The translations under genes were made by a program, and so were the position numbers. Positions 1-9,936 of a DNA stretch of 64,000 bases are shown in pieces (position 1 is the stretch's first letter; each line of letters begins with the position of its first letter). Below the pieces are notes generated by a model. It did not search any database, was not told the origin of the DNA, and saw only the letters and a program-made list of their open reading frames with translations. The stretch is from Deroplatys truncata (Eukaryota; Arthropoda; Insecta; Mantodea; Mantidae), in assembly GCA_030765065.1 (NCBI GenBank), contig CM060988.1, forward strand, positions 174,323,065-174,387,064, given 5' to 3'.

Positions 1-744
1 CAAAATTCTTTTCGAATGAAGGGTGCTTAAAAGGCTATTCCGAGAAAATTCAAGATATGCATTTTATTTGTCAGGTAAATATCTTTAGTATACTATAATC
101 GTTAGTCATTTTGTGGAAATCAAAATTCTTAAAAAACGATCCATGTATAGCGTAGTTTGAGGTGGGGGAAATGAACCATTCAAACCTTTAATAACGAATA
201 TCTCCGTAATAACTTATGCCACAAAAAAGGCTGATGAGAAATAAATTGTGTACTTTTAAGATATTTACATTTTTTGTGTAGTACGCTTTCGCCTATCGCT
301 TAGCGTCTATCAGTTATACAAGATTATACAAAAATTCATCCGAATAAGGTGGACTTCATAGGGTATACCCACAAAATTCAAACTATAGATTTTATTTATC
401 ATATAAGTATCTCTAATATATGGTATTTTATTCAAAGTCGTTACAGTTTTAAAACATAAAAATTTTCGAAAAATGTTCCATGTAAAGGGTAGTTGGTGTT
501 GGGTGGATTTTCTTTAAAATCTCTGGAGGAAAATGAACTTAAATACTAAGTGTGATACTTATCCGACTTTACGTTTTTGAGTTAATGCTGTTCACACGCA
601 CACAAACATACAGAAAGTTTTCTAAAAATGCTTTACATGGATCAAAGGGGCCTCAAAACATGTATTTACGGTGAAATCTTGGTATCGAATTTTTGGGTGG
701 AATGCAATATCCCCCTACCTACTATGTGCGTGGTAGAGAAAGTG
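1..744 (-). mobile_element. H-element fragments, old and diverged, two joined pieces
   Basis: Two minus-strand pieces of the H-element family (described at 52422-53317) are joined near position 170: the first stops after the G-rich box (gaggtggggg) and the second restarts in the middle of the element. The second piece runs to the recognisable 5' terminus (ggtagagaaagt, ending at 743). The match to the younger copies is clear but much diverged, so this is an old subfamily. The left end is cut by the window. Confidence 0.8.
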
Positions 745-751
745 AAAATTT

Positions 752-2308
752 GATGTGATACATTTACAGGACTTTCTCTGCTCTTCTAGGAATTATTTTT
801 ACATCGTACTCCTCTGTCTAATGAAGTGGTATACCTGTAATGTTCTATTTAATTTGCTGAGCCCCACGTTGTGGTAGCCAATTTGCGGCGGTATTACTTA
901 TAATGTTTTTTTGTATTTGTGTTTACTCCACGTGGTGAAGCCATTTTGTGACGTGATTCTTTGTTAGGTTTGTTAGCTCCATCTGGTGTTAGCAATTTGC
1001 GGCAGTATTAGTGTTTGTTTGAAAGAATGCTACTGTTATTTTATTTAATTTTGGTTTACTGTCCTCCGGCTAGCTATGATCTTTTTGGTCGAGCACTTCT
1101 CTTTATACAGGTTGTGTAAACGGAAAGGAGTCTTTTATCCAAAGATAACACTGATGAAAGAATTTGTTTTACACTTTTATTGTCGAACACATTCACTATA
1201 ACATTTACACATTGATCTTGACACTCGCCAAACTGAAACTGTTATAATAACTTTATTATTGATCATTCTTAATTCGCGTACTTCCACTTGTTGTATAATT
1301 AACTTTACAACACTTGAGATTTTTCCTAACTCTGCTACGCGTAACCTGCGAATCGATAGCCGACGTGTACTGTACAAATATTTCTGCTGGACTGAAGGCG
1401 ACGTGTAACGTACAAATGTTTTCGACGAACTGACGGGGTCTATCTCTAACCTAGCCCTTTTTATACTCCTACACCCCGATATGCCTAAAGATTATAACTG
1501 AGCTGCCTTTGGCTAATAAAACGCGCCAACATTAGCGTCTATTTTTATATCCAATGAAAATTATGAATACATATGCTCTAGGGAAAATGTTCCAGCAAAT
1601 TCTAAAGAAAAAAGCGCCAACATTACGTAACTTTCTCGTCTCTAATAATGATAAACAGCTCACCCCCTCGCTGCATTATTGCACGCTATTATTGTCAGTT
1701 TCAGTAAGGCAGTATAAACTTACTTCTCAACAATAATTACAATCAACAAACATCTCAAATCAATGTCACATAAAAATGCATATTCACACTATAATCATTC
1801 TTTACATTTAAATAATTTGTGATACAAATTACTGCATCACTAATCAAGATAAACCTCCATTATACATTTACAAATTTCTTTGTAGCTGTAATGGGGATAC
1901 AAGAGTCTAAAATGATTTTTAAAACGCGTTTCGCTATGTTATGACTTAGAAGTTCCATGCTCCTTGCATGACCACGAGAAAAAACGAATTGCGACATACT
2001 TTAAAAGGTTTGAAAATTCAATCCAATTACAAAAAATATCTTGGAAATGTTAACGCCACAAAAAATTCACTTGATCTAATTGTGTGCTTTAACGAGATCT
2101 ATATTTTTGTGTAGTAAGATTTTGTCTAGCAGTTTATCAGTTGTGCAGGTCATTCAGAATGAAGAGGACTTGAGAGGATATTCTCAGGAAATTCAAGATA
2201 ACATTTAATTTTTCATGAAAATGTTTTAAACATATGGTATTTTAATGAAAATCGTTAGACATTTATGAGAAAATCAAAAATTTCGAAAAAGTTTCTATGC
2301 AAAGTACG
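752..2308 (-). mobile_element. H-element split by solo LTR-A1
   Basis: The 3' end (actttctctgctcttct, 752-821) and the interior (1844-2308) belong to one minus-strand copy. A solo LTR at 822-1839 interrupts it, and the copy reads continuously once the LTR and one CTAA are removed. It is truncated at about 2308, where GC-rich SINE-like sequence begins. Confidence 0.75.
822..1839 (-). mobile_element. Solo LTR, family LTR-A (copy A1)
   Basis: On the minus strand the unit begins TGATGCAG and ends CA. It is flanked by the perfect 4-bp duplication CTAA (818-821 and 1840-1843) and sits inside an H-element, whose sequence gives the empty site. A TATA-type promoter (TATAAAAAGG on the minus strand, about 1457-1470) and an AATAAA signal lie in the order expected of U3-R-U5. 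It is colinear with the LTR at 44283-45215. No internal retrotransposon sequence is attached, so it is a solo LTR left by LTR-LTR recombination. The 4-bp duplication fits Ty3/gypsy-type integrases. Confidence 0.85.
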
Positions 2309-2985
2309 GACGAACGCAGGGGGCTTCCAACCGGCCCCTTGTGCTTCTATCGTGATCCCTGCGATGGAGGGAGGGATGTGTGAAGAGACCCGAAGGGCGA
2401 GCAGATCGGTTGACGACGGGCGCAGGCATAGTCAGGGTCCCTAATATTTCCAGATTGAACACCTACGCCGCCCGAGTCTCCGGGAGTCTCCTCCGGCGGC
2501 AACGTCTGTGGCCCACTTTCGGAAGGTCCCAGGTTCGAATCCCGGTGGCCGCCCTCTCTGATCATGGGTTTCTTTGTGGTTTTCCTCTGATCGCCTAAGC
2601 GAATGCTGCGGCAGTGTACTCTGCCACAGTTTCTCCTTTCCCTCATTTCTTGTCATTTCATCTTTCTGCCTGTCATCTTTCAGGCAGTGTCTCCGGATTC
2701 CGTATTGCGTCAGCTGATGGGCAGATGGATGGCTGCTGCGCTTTGGAAAGATTTCTTCCCGTCAATGTTAGGGGTTGACCTGCCTGTAAGAGCCACTTCG
2801 TAGCCCTCTCACGGGGCTCTTCGCCTCCACGGGCGAGAGCGGGTGTTTCGAATTGGAAATGATAGGAACTTCCATGTGTCTCTATGATCCCGTCTGTGGA
2901 CCTGCGACGTCCTGCAGCTCCTTCACTTCATCCCTGCCTCCCGGAGGTTGTAGCTACAATAGATCTAGTCGGTCGCTGTGGCGGG
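2309..2985 (+). mobile_element. tRNA-headed SINE-like GC-rich segment
   Basis: A perfect RNA polymerase III B-box (GGTTCGAATCC, 2532-2542) follows a degenerate tRNA-like head. Downstream is the 'gtggttttcctc...gcgaatgct' module found in the other SINEs here (29800, 54501 and 61200). The segment is GC-rich compared with its surroundings. Its boundaries are approximate and it may be a composite of two SINEs. Reading frames across it show no protein signature. Confidence 0.6.
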
Positions 2986-3181
2986 GTGTCCTTCGGTAGT
3001 TACATCCTACAGAGAGACATTCAAAGTGAATCTGGTAGAAGATGAACCACGCGAGCATTCGCCTACCGACCCGTGGATACCACGAAAAATCTATGGGTCA
3101 GAGTGGGCGGTCACTGGGGATCGAACCAGGGATCTCCCGAATGCTATTCTCATCGCGGCGCCACCTGCTCGATACTATAGG
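2986..3181 (-). mobile_element. SINE head, minus strand
   Basis: The reverse complement has a tRNA-like head ending in the B-box GGTTCGATCCCC (3117-3128), then the same body motif with a conserved 'gcgaatgct'-type stretch. It lies directly beside the plus-strand SINE-like segment, so the two are tail to tail. Confidence 0.65.
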
Positions 3182-3589
3182 TAAGTAGTAAATAAATTAA
3201 TAAAAATTATGAATCCAAGTCCAGTTACTTCGTTCTCATTAAAATAAGGAGACATGGTCTTCAACCCCATATCTAAAGCAGCATCGAAAACTAAGGGTGT
3301 TTATGAAGTTTGATGTGCTTGTATCTGTCAGGCACTGAAAAAGATAAAGTTGTCATCATAAAACCTTAACGTTAGACATTTATAGGCTTTTATTCTCTGG
3401 AAAAAATTCCATCTTGTTAAATTTTTAATTAAGACATTTACTTTTTGAAGACATCTCAAGGTACAACTAAAATAATGAACTGTTATCAGACCTTCTGAAG
3501 CTGCTCATTTCACATATTTTAGCTGATAAAAGCAATAGTACATTCATTATAAGATATTTTTCTCCTGCAGGGTTTATAATGTCTTGTAA
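3182..3589. other. Unassigned AT-rich sequence
   Basis: I see no coding or repeat signal that I can name here. A splice-acceptor-like ttctcctgcag occurs at about 3564-3574, shortly before the exon-like segment at 3590. Confidence 0.4.
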
Positions 3590-3742
3590 AAGCTTTAATG
3601 AGGTATAGAAGAATATAAGGTTCATCAGTATATAAGCAAAGCACAGTGGCAGGAAATCACTTCCGATGTTCTGCTGTTCTAGAAGTAATACTTTCAAGGC
3701 AAGATGAAGAACAGCATGAGATTGATTTTGCTTCCTCTGCTG
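3590..3742 (+). other. Exon-like segment E1, paralogue of 60688-60840
   Basis: About 140 bp align with the minus-strand segment at 60688-60840. Both end at a shared splice donor (GGTGAGTAATA; GT at 3743). The shared frame includes SAVLE, SRQDE and a Glu/Asp-rich stretch. E1 has a stop upstream of the shared VYK motif, so either the exon starts later or this copy has decayed. I do not recognise the protein. It could be an exon of a duplicated host gene or of an intron-containing DNA transposon. The alignment was made by eye. Confidence 0.4.
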
Positions 3743-3957
3743 GTGAGTAATACTCTTTGAATTGATCAAAATAGACTATTTTCTGAAAAGCCTTGTGTTT
3801 ATTAGAGTATGTTGTAAATACCTTATTAAACATTTCATACATTCACATAACTTTCTCTAACCTCTATCGCTTATTAGTGGGTATACAAACTATTCTTAAG
3901 AAATCTTATTTTCCTATCTGCTTCATTTTAAACGAGATAACCTTTCAGAAAATATAG

Positions 3958-4486
3958 TGTAGTTAAATTATTTTCGAACCCACTCGCGGCCTCTCTCTAT
4001 TGCGCGAGACAGCCGGCAGTCGCCGGGGAAATTACTTCGGCAAAGGCGGACTAAAATCCTTACCTTATAACAGGTGCTGGAAATGTTGACCTTCTGCTCA
4101 CAAACAGGCAGCATATCTCGTGTAAATATTCTCGCTCACTCTCCAAAGCTCAGCAGCAGGAATTCTTGTGGTTTCTTGCACAATGTTTTCATTTAAGTTC
4201 CTGTAGTGTATGAGGATTGGAACAATAGACTTTGTCTTTTAAAGAACCCCATAAACCAAATCACAACTCATCAAACACCTCTCTTATTGCTGAGCTTCGG
4301 AGAGTGAGCGAGAATATTTACACGAGATATTCTGCCTGTTTGAGAGCAAAAGGTCAACATTTCCAGCATCTATTATAAGGTAAGGATTTTTAGTTCGCAT
4401 CTGCCGGTGTAATTTCCTCGGCGACTGCCGGCTATCTCGCGCAGTAGAGAGAGGCCGCGAGTGGGTTCGAATATAATTTAACTACC
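3958..4486. mobile_element. Fold-back element made of two inverted mariner 3' ends
   Basis: Two arms of about 195 bp (3958-4150 and 4290-4486) are inverted copies, roughly 90% identical by eye. They begin TGTAGTTAAATTA and GGTAGTTAAATTA. ATATAG occurs on both sides (3952-3957 and 4487-4492), suggesting a 6-bp target duplication. Each arm encodes, reading towards its own end, the tail of a mariner-type transposase (...ENIYTRY, GQHFQHLL, stop). The left arm extends further into the transposase frame. The element is therefore an inverted duplication of one 3' terminus and has lost the transposase N-terminus. It would form a very long hairpin. Confidence 0.75.
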
Positions 4487-4665
4487 ATATAGCTACATTA
4501 CACATATAGATACAAGGGTAATAGCGATGGTGAAATGATTAAGAACTGGACGCTACAGCACGCCTTAAAGTAATGAACAATTTGAACCATTAATTGCAGA
4601 TATCTCAGAAATGACTTACACCACAAAAGGTTATTTACAATAAATAAAAAAAATTCATGAGACTA

Positions 4666-5989
4666 AAGGGTGTCCCATAAAGAACGCAATTTTTAAATTG
4701 CGCGTCTCTTTTAGTTGTTAGTTTACCGGATCTAAAATTTAAGCGATTGTCATCTGTTGATATTACGATTAACGATTGTCATTACCAACGTCATTTGTGC
4801 GTATAGTTATCAGCCAAAATGGAGCGATACAGGAAGAATCGACGCCTCCAGGTTTTGAAAGTGCATTACAATGCGATGCAGGGACCGTTCGAAGACTTTG
4901 TGTAGTTTTTGGTAGGACTGCGCCTAATGTGTCAAAAGTGCATAGGCTGGTAAGGAACTACGAAGATACAGGATCGACAGTGAACATCAAATCACCTGGA
5001 CGTCCTCGTCCTCGTCCATCGGTAGAAAATGTCGCCCTAGTCAGACAGAGCGTTACTACGAGCCCAATAAAGCCCATTTACCGTCGTTTCCAACAATTTG
5101 GCATTTCGAAAAGCAGTTTGCAGCGAATTTTAACAAAGGATCTGCATTTGCATCCTTTTAAGATCCAACTAACTCACGAGCTGAAGCCGATGGACCATTT
5201 GGAGCGTCGAACATTTGCCGATTGGTTATTCACCAAACAAGCATTCCATAGTGATTTTCATAAGAAAATAATCATTAGTGACAAAGCACACTTCCAGCTT
5301 AATAGTTATGTTAATAAACAAAACTGCCGGATCTGGGGCACAGAGAATCCTCGCATGGTCTGTGAGAAGTGCCTGTAACCAGAACGAGCCACTGTTTGGT
5401 ACGGATTATGGACTGGCGGACTAATTGGACCATTTTTTTAAGACGAAACTGCAAAAGCAGTGACAGTGGAAGGTGTTCGTTATCGCCACATGATAACACA
5501 GCTTTTATGGCCCCAATTGAAAGAATTAAATGTGGAAGACTTGTGGTTCCAACAGGATGGGGCAACGTGCCACACTGCCGTTGAAACAACAAAGTTGCTG
5601 GGAGAAAGATTCCCTGCTAGTGTCATCTCTCGGAACGGCGATCAGAACTGGCCACCGAGATCGTGTGATTTGACACCATGTGATTATTTTTGGTAGGGGT
5701 ATATCAACTCTTATGTTTATGTGAACAATCCACGAATCATCCCAATTCAAAGCAGAAATTAGACGTGTCATGGGTAAATGTCAAGCGGAACTTTGCTCTA
5801 CAGTCGTTGAAAATTTTGTCCATAGAGTGGATGTGAGCATACGAAGGCGTGGAGGACATTTGCCCGATATTTTATTTCATGTTTAATCTCAGTCTTTGTG
5901 CTTCATATTGACAATAATATTAGAAATTTTCAAATGAATTGTGTGTCTTGTTATTAAATAAAAAATTGCGTTCTTTATGGGACACCCTA
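4666..5989 (+). mobile_element. Mariner-type transposon, DD41D class (M1)
   Basis: The terminal inverted repeats of about 27 bp (GGGTGTCCCATAAAGAACGC and complement) lie at 4668-4694 and 5962-5987. A TA duplication flanks the element (4664-4665 and 5990-5991) and it interrupts an H-element. Its transposase remnant has three catalytic positions, with 41 residues between the second and third Asp by my count, as in rosa/Visitor-type DD41D elements. The full length is preserved but the gene is broken. Confidence 0.85.
4819..5886 (+). pseudogene. DD41D mariner transposase, decayed
   Basis: The likely start is ATG 4819 (MERYRKNRR...). A frame change near 4875 leads into the helix-turn-helix region (GTVRRLC ... 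GRPRPR). It then gives the family motifs SDKAHFQLN (the usual E after the first catalytic D is K), NKQNCRIWG, WFQQDGATCHTA (second D), and PPRSCDLTPCDYFW (third D). A stop follows 'CEKCL' at about 5376 and another follows 'CDYFW' at about 5694. The C-terminal RGGHLP-type tail is still readable to about 5886. Frame breaks and stops mean no functional enzyme. Confidence 0.85.
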
Positions 5990-6431
5990 TACATTTTTTT
6001 ATGTAATACGTTTTCATGTGTAGCGTAAATTTTACGACTTATACAAGATTATACAAAATTCCTTTTTGAATGAAGATGACTTCATAGGCTAGGCGCAGAA
6101 AATTCCAGGCATACGTTTTATTTGACATGTAAATATCTCTAATATATAGTACTTTAATCAAAATCGTTGCAGCCAGTTTTTAGAAAATAAAAAGTTTCGA
6201 AAAATGTTCCATTAAGGACAGTTGGAGTTGGAGATTTTCTTTAAAATCCTTGTGTTGCATCTTCGGAAGGTACTGAACCTAAATACCAAGTTTGTTATTT
6301 ACCGGACCTTTTCTTAAAAATGTTTTTTTATTCTTTTTTATTTAAGGGGCCTCAAAATATCCATTTGCGGTGAAATTTCGGCATTGAATTTTTGGGTGGA
6401 ATGCAGTACTTTTCTCTCCCTATAGTAGATG

Positions 6432-7150
6432 TTGCATTCACACGAGTTTCTCTACTCACTCTTTTACAAACAATTCTTACAAAAGCTTACTTTTCTATCT
6501 AGTTCTTGTTAATCGAGATAAAATTTCATTACACATTTATACATCATTGTAGGTATAAATAAGTATACAGTAAGGCATTGAATTTTCAGTCTGATTCTAC
6601 CTTTCCAACCTTGTACACGCGGCTTGTGTGAAAGAACAATTAATTACCAGTGAATGACCTAATAGTTGGCAGGACTTAAAAGTACTTACAACATTGTAAA
6701 TCGCCATAGGGATATGCCATCTTAAAATAATTTGGCATATCCTTGGGGTTTACCGGGAAAAATGCTAGTCAGTTGAGGAATTATACTGGCATGTTGCCAT
6801 GGTAACTCGGTTGGTTAGAGCAACTGGACGGAAACTGGAAGATCCGTGGTTCAAATCCCGGCTAGTGCATTGAATTTTTCAGTTGTTCGATTCCACCCTT
6901 GCAAGGACTATGCTAAAGCGACAGTCAGATTTTTAAAAAGCGGATCATTATATGCTGGCTTTAAAATTCCATTCTCTTTGCATGGCCACAAGAAAAAAGG
7001 AATAGCATCTAACCACTTAAAAAAAGGTATAAACATTTGAAAATTAATACCATAACAAACAGTAACTCAAAAGTGGATAATGCCACAAAAATATTATACA
7101 ATATAAATTGTGTCCTTTAACATTGTGTCCATTTCTTAGGATTATTCTCG
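6432..7150 (-). mobile_element. H-element fragment carrying a SINE
   Basis: The 3' part of an old minus-strand H-element starts at tttctctactcactc. It is interrupted by tRNA-like sequence near 6786-6870 and continues to about 7130. The words around the SINE (gcattgaatttttcag at about 6574 and 6867) occur on both sides, consistent with a target duplication of about 15 bp or more. Confidence 0.65.
6786..6870 (+). mobile_element. SINE with tRNA-like head
   Basis: A tRNA-like D-arm (GTAACTCGGTTGGTTAGAGCA, about 6802-6822) is followed by a perfect B-box (GGTTCAAATCC, 6848-6858). The acceptor and anticodon stems do not pair properly, so this is a SINE head or tRNA pseudogene, not a tRNA gene. Confidence 0.65.
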
Positions 7151-7585
7151 AGACCGAGATTTCCAAGAAACGAAAAATTCGGACGTTTAATAACGGATAT
7201 CTCAGAAATGGCTTATGCCACAAAAAACTTATTTGAAATAAATTATGTTTTGAGAGTTATACATTTTTTGTGTAGTACGTTTTCGTCTATCGCTTAATGT
7301 TTACTTGTACAAGGTTATACAAAATTCCTCGGAATGAAGAGGACTCCATTGGTTATTTCCAGAAAACTCAAGATGAATATTTTATTTTTCATGTAAATAT
7401 CTTTGATACCAAGTTTGGTATTTATCCGACTTTCCATTTTGAAGATATACTGTTCACATACACACACACGGACATGTTTCCAAAAATGCTTTTTTTTTTT
7501 TGGATTCAGGCTGCCTCAAAACATGTATTAAAGGTGAAATCTCGGTATCGAATTTTTGGGTGGAACGCAATACTTCCCCAACTTA

Positions 7586-8871
7586 GGAGGGCTGTCCCAG
7601 AAGTACTCGATCTAACAGATAAAACACAACAATTTTGGGGAAAAAACATCTTTTTTCTCTACATATTCTCCTTTCAGCTGGATACACTTTTCTCAGTGAT
7701 GTTCAATAGCTTCGAAACCCTGTTTATAGTGAGAACCGTCGAGTTCTGAAAAATAGCCATCAACTGCAAACTCCACCTCTTCATTCTTAGCAAATCTGTT
7801 ACCACCAAGCCATTTCTTCAAATTTGAAAACAGAAAATAATTAGAGGGGGCTAAATCTGATGTATAGGGTGCATGAGGAAGCAATTTTAGCTTTAACTCA
7901 TTTATTTTGGCCATGACCATAATGGATGTGTGAACTGGTGCATTGTCTTGATAAAACAGAGCTTTGTTTTTCACTAAATGCGGCCGTTGTTGCTTGATTT
8001 CATCATTCAAACGCTGCAATAAGTTCGCATTATACTCGCCATTGATTGTTTTTCCTTTTTGAAGATAATGAAAATTATCCAAAATTTCAAAAAAACTGTT
8101 GCGATGACCAAGCCTGCAAATGGAACTGCCTTCGCCTTCTTTGGAGCCGATTCTCCCCTTTCAATCCATTATTTTGACTGTTGCTTCGTCTCAGATGTGA
8201 AGTGATGGACCCATGTTTCATCTATGGTTATGAGTCGACGCAAAAACTCGGCTTTATTGCAGCAAAACATCGCCAAACATTCACTGAAACATCCTCATGA
8301 CGCTGCTTTTGTTCCATTATGAGTAAACGCGGCACCATTTCGCGCACAGTTTTCTCATGTCTAAATTTTCAGTTGGTATACGATGTACAGCACTTTTTGA
8401 AATGCCTACGATGTCTGCTAGCTCGCGCACTTTCAGTTGACGGTCATCCAATACCATTTTGTGGATTTTCCTCACAATTTCTGGCATGGTCACCTCATTT
8501 GGTCGACCAAATGCGATGTTCGTCTTGACAGCTCGTACGACCTCGCTTAAACTCTGCTACCCAATATTTTACTGTTATAAACGAAGGAGCAGACTCCCGC
8601 AGAGTAGAATCTAGCTCAGCTTTAATATTATTTTGACTAAGACCTTTCAAATGAAAGTATTGTATCACAAAATGATGACCAGTTTTATCCATGTTTACAA
8701 ATTCGCTGAGACAGTTCACTATTAATGGCTGCCAAACAATTACTAAACAACGTAGCATCGTCAAACTTCAAACTTAAGCTTTATAAAAATGGTACTTTCT
8801 ACCATAGTCATGTTTTTGAAACAACAACCGCTATATATACGTCAGGTCGGGTACTTCTGGGACTGCCCTCT
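7586..8871 (-). mobile_element. Mariner transposon, DD34D class (M2)
   Basis: The inverted ends (GGAGGGCTGTCCCAGAAGTAC on the left; AGAGGGCAGTCCCAGAAGTAC on the reverse complement of the right) are flanked by TA at 7584-7585 and 8872-8873. The 1286-bp element encodes one mariner transposase on the minus strand. It lies inside an H-element. Confidence 0.9.
7642..8692 (-). pseudogene. Mariner transposase with third catalytic Asp changed to Asn
   Basis: The likely start is ATG at 8692 (MDKTGHHFVIQYFHLKG...). The N-terminal helix-turn-helix is readable but broken by an early frame change. The catalytic half has YQDNAPVHTS (second Asp) and then LAPSNYFLF. Mariners normally have LAPSDY there, so the third Asp has become Asn (AAT). 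A TGG to TGA change puts a stop inside the C-terminal motif (HH-stop-EKCIQLKGEYVEK). The enzyme is dead on three counts: frameshift, catalytic change and premature stop. Confidence 0.85.
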
Positions 8872-8893
8872 TAATACACGTAGTAGAGAAAGT

Positions 8894-9287
8894 TAAACTC
8901 AAAGTCGAGGAAAATCATAGGGAGTAAGTACAAGACATTAGCCCGCGTGCTTTTGAACATTTAAATGGTCACGTGTTGAAGCTGTAAAGCGTTCTGAAAG
9001 CAAAAGCCATGGTATGTATTTGAAGCTAAAGGTTCAAAGAACGTTTTGCACATACATCTACATTTTTAATTTTTTAATAATTTTGACTAAATTTCCACTA
9101 AGTGTATCTTTAAAGAGACGTAAAATAGCTAAAAGGAAAAAGAGTGTTTCAAGCTGTATTCCTTTGGAACTTCATCTATTGGTTTTGTAAGTTTTCATAA
9201 AAATACATATGATGGTAAGTGAGGATGGAGTTTTCTTACGAATTGTTTTTAATAACAGCTGCAGCATTTAATCGTATAATGTTGCAG
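8894..9287 (+). other. Conserved upstream (intron) block of exon P1
   Basis: This block is colinear with the reverse complements of 41931-42309 and 56037-56383. Shared words include 'aacatttaaatggtcacg' (about 8970) and 'ggatgg.gtttt' shortly before the acceptor. The block starts at the 5' terminus of an H-element in all three copies. It ends in a splice acceptor, gttgCAG (9281-9287). Confidence 0.6.
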
Positions 9288-9936
9288 GCTCTGTGTGCAA
9301 TGGGCTACCATCTGGATGCAAGCCTATATACTGCACTGCCGGGGGCATCGATCTCACCAGTGTCTCCATTGGCTTTGTTGGCAAATACAGCACCAGTGTC
9401 TCCATTGGCTCCGTTGGCACATATGGCAACAATGTTACCGTTGGAACCCCTGGCACATATGGCAGTAGCAAGTCCATTGGCTTCGATAGATTCAATATCA
9501 TCGATAGCACCAATGCCATTTTTATTCCCCGGGTCAGATTATTTTGGAATGCAACACCCGTCTCCTTATGATTTCTCCATGCCTTACGGACAACAGATAA
9601 TGCCATACATGCCGCCGGTTTCGCCATTTTCACCTGCTTGCATGCACCAATATCCTTCGCCTTACGCACAACCGTTAATGCCCTACATGCCACCAGGCTC
9701 ACCGTTTATGTCTGGATGTACACCTCAGTATCCTTCGCCTTATGGACCCCAAATGCCATACATGCCACCAGCCTCGCCATTTACGCCTGGATACACGCCC
9801 CAGTTTCCTGTTCCTTACGGACCTCAGGTAATGCCGTGCATGCAACCATCGCCGTTTGCACCTTCTCCGTATCCTGTGCCTTACACGGGGATGGACATGA
9901 TGTCTCCTCTAATGGCCTTCACGTCGGATGACCCAC
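9288..9936 (+). CDS. Internal exon P1 of a Pro/Ser/Met-rich tandem-repeat protein
   Basis: The 649-nt open exon lies between acceptor CAG (9285-9287) and donor GTAAGT (9937-9942). The frame starts with ALCAMGY, equivalent to FCGTLGY and VCGTLGY in P2 and P3, and ends DDPR in the same phase. The first third holds ~12-residue repeats of the SPLAPLAHM type. The last two thirds hold four ~26-residue repeats of the type QYPSPYGPQ-MPYMPP-SPF, which P2 and P3 lack. There is no recognisable enzyme domain. Such composition occurs in secreted structural proteins (eggshell, glue, cuticle), but this is only a resemblance. No flanking exons are seen, so most of the gene must lie outside the window or in diverged exons. 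The frame is open upstream of the acceptor too, but conservation and the splice sites favour an exon over a single-exon gene. Confidence 0.6.

Larger units (their letters stand above)
3838..6431 (-). mobile_element. H-element interrupted by fold-back element and mariner M1
   Basis: The minus-strand H-element pieces 3838-3957, 4487-4665 and 5990-6431 join into one copy when two insertions (3958-4486 and 4666-5989) are removed. The flanks match an undisturbed relative near 10130-10160. The extreme 5' terminus is missing where the next H-element fragment begins. Confidence 0.75.
7180..8893 (-). mobile_element. H-element interrupted by mariner M2
   Basis: Minus-strand H-element sequence runs from 7180 to 7585 and resumes at 8872 with its last ~20 bp (acacgtagtagagaaagt, 5' terminus at about 8893). 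The M2 insertion used a TA near the terminal palindrome. The 5' terminus lies directly beside the conserved upstream block of exon P1, as also seen at 42310 and 56384. Confidence 0.8.

Noticed and set aside
2347..3184. Cluster of short frames as a small gene cluster
   Set aside because: They lie in GC-rich SINE-like DNA with polymerase III boxes, and none shares a motif or splice context with a protein.
7297..7749. 150-codon plus-strand frame
   Set aside because: It runs from an H-element across the left terminal repeat of mariner M2; the composition follows the repeats and no homology is seen.
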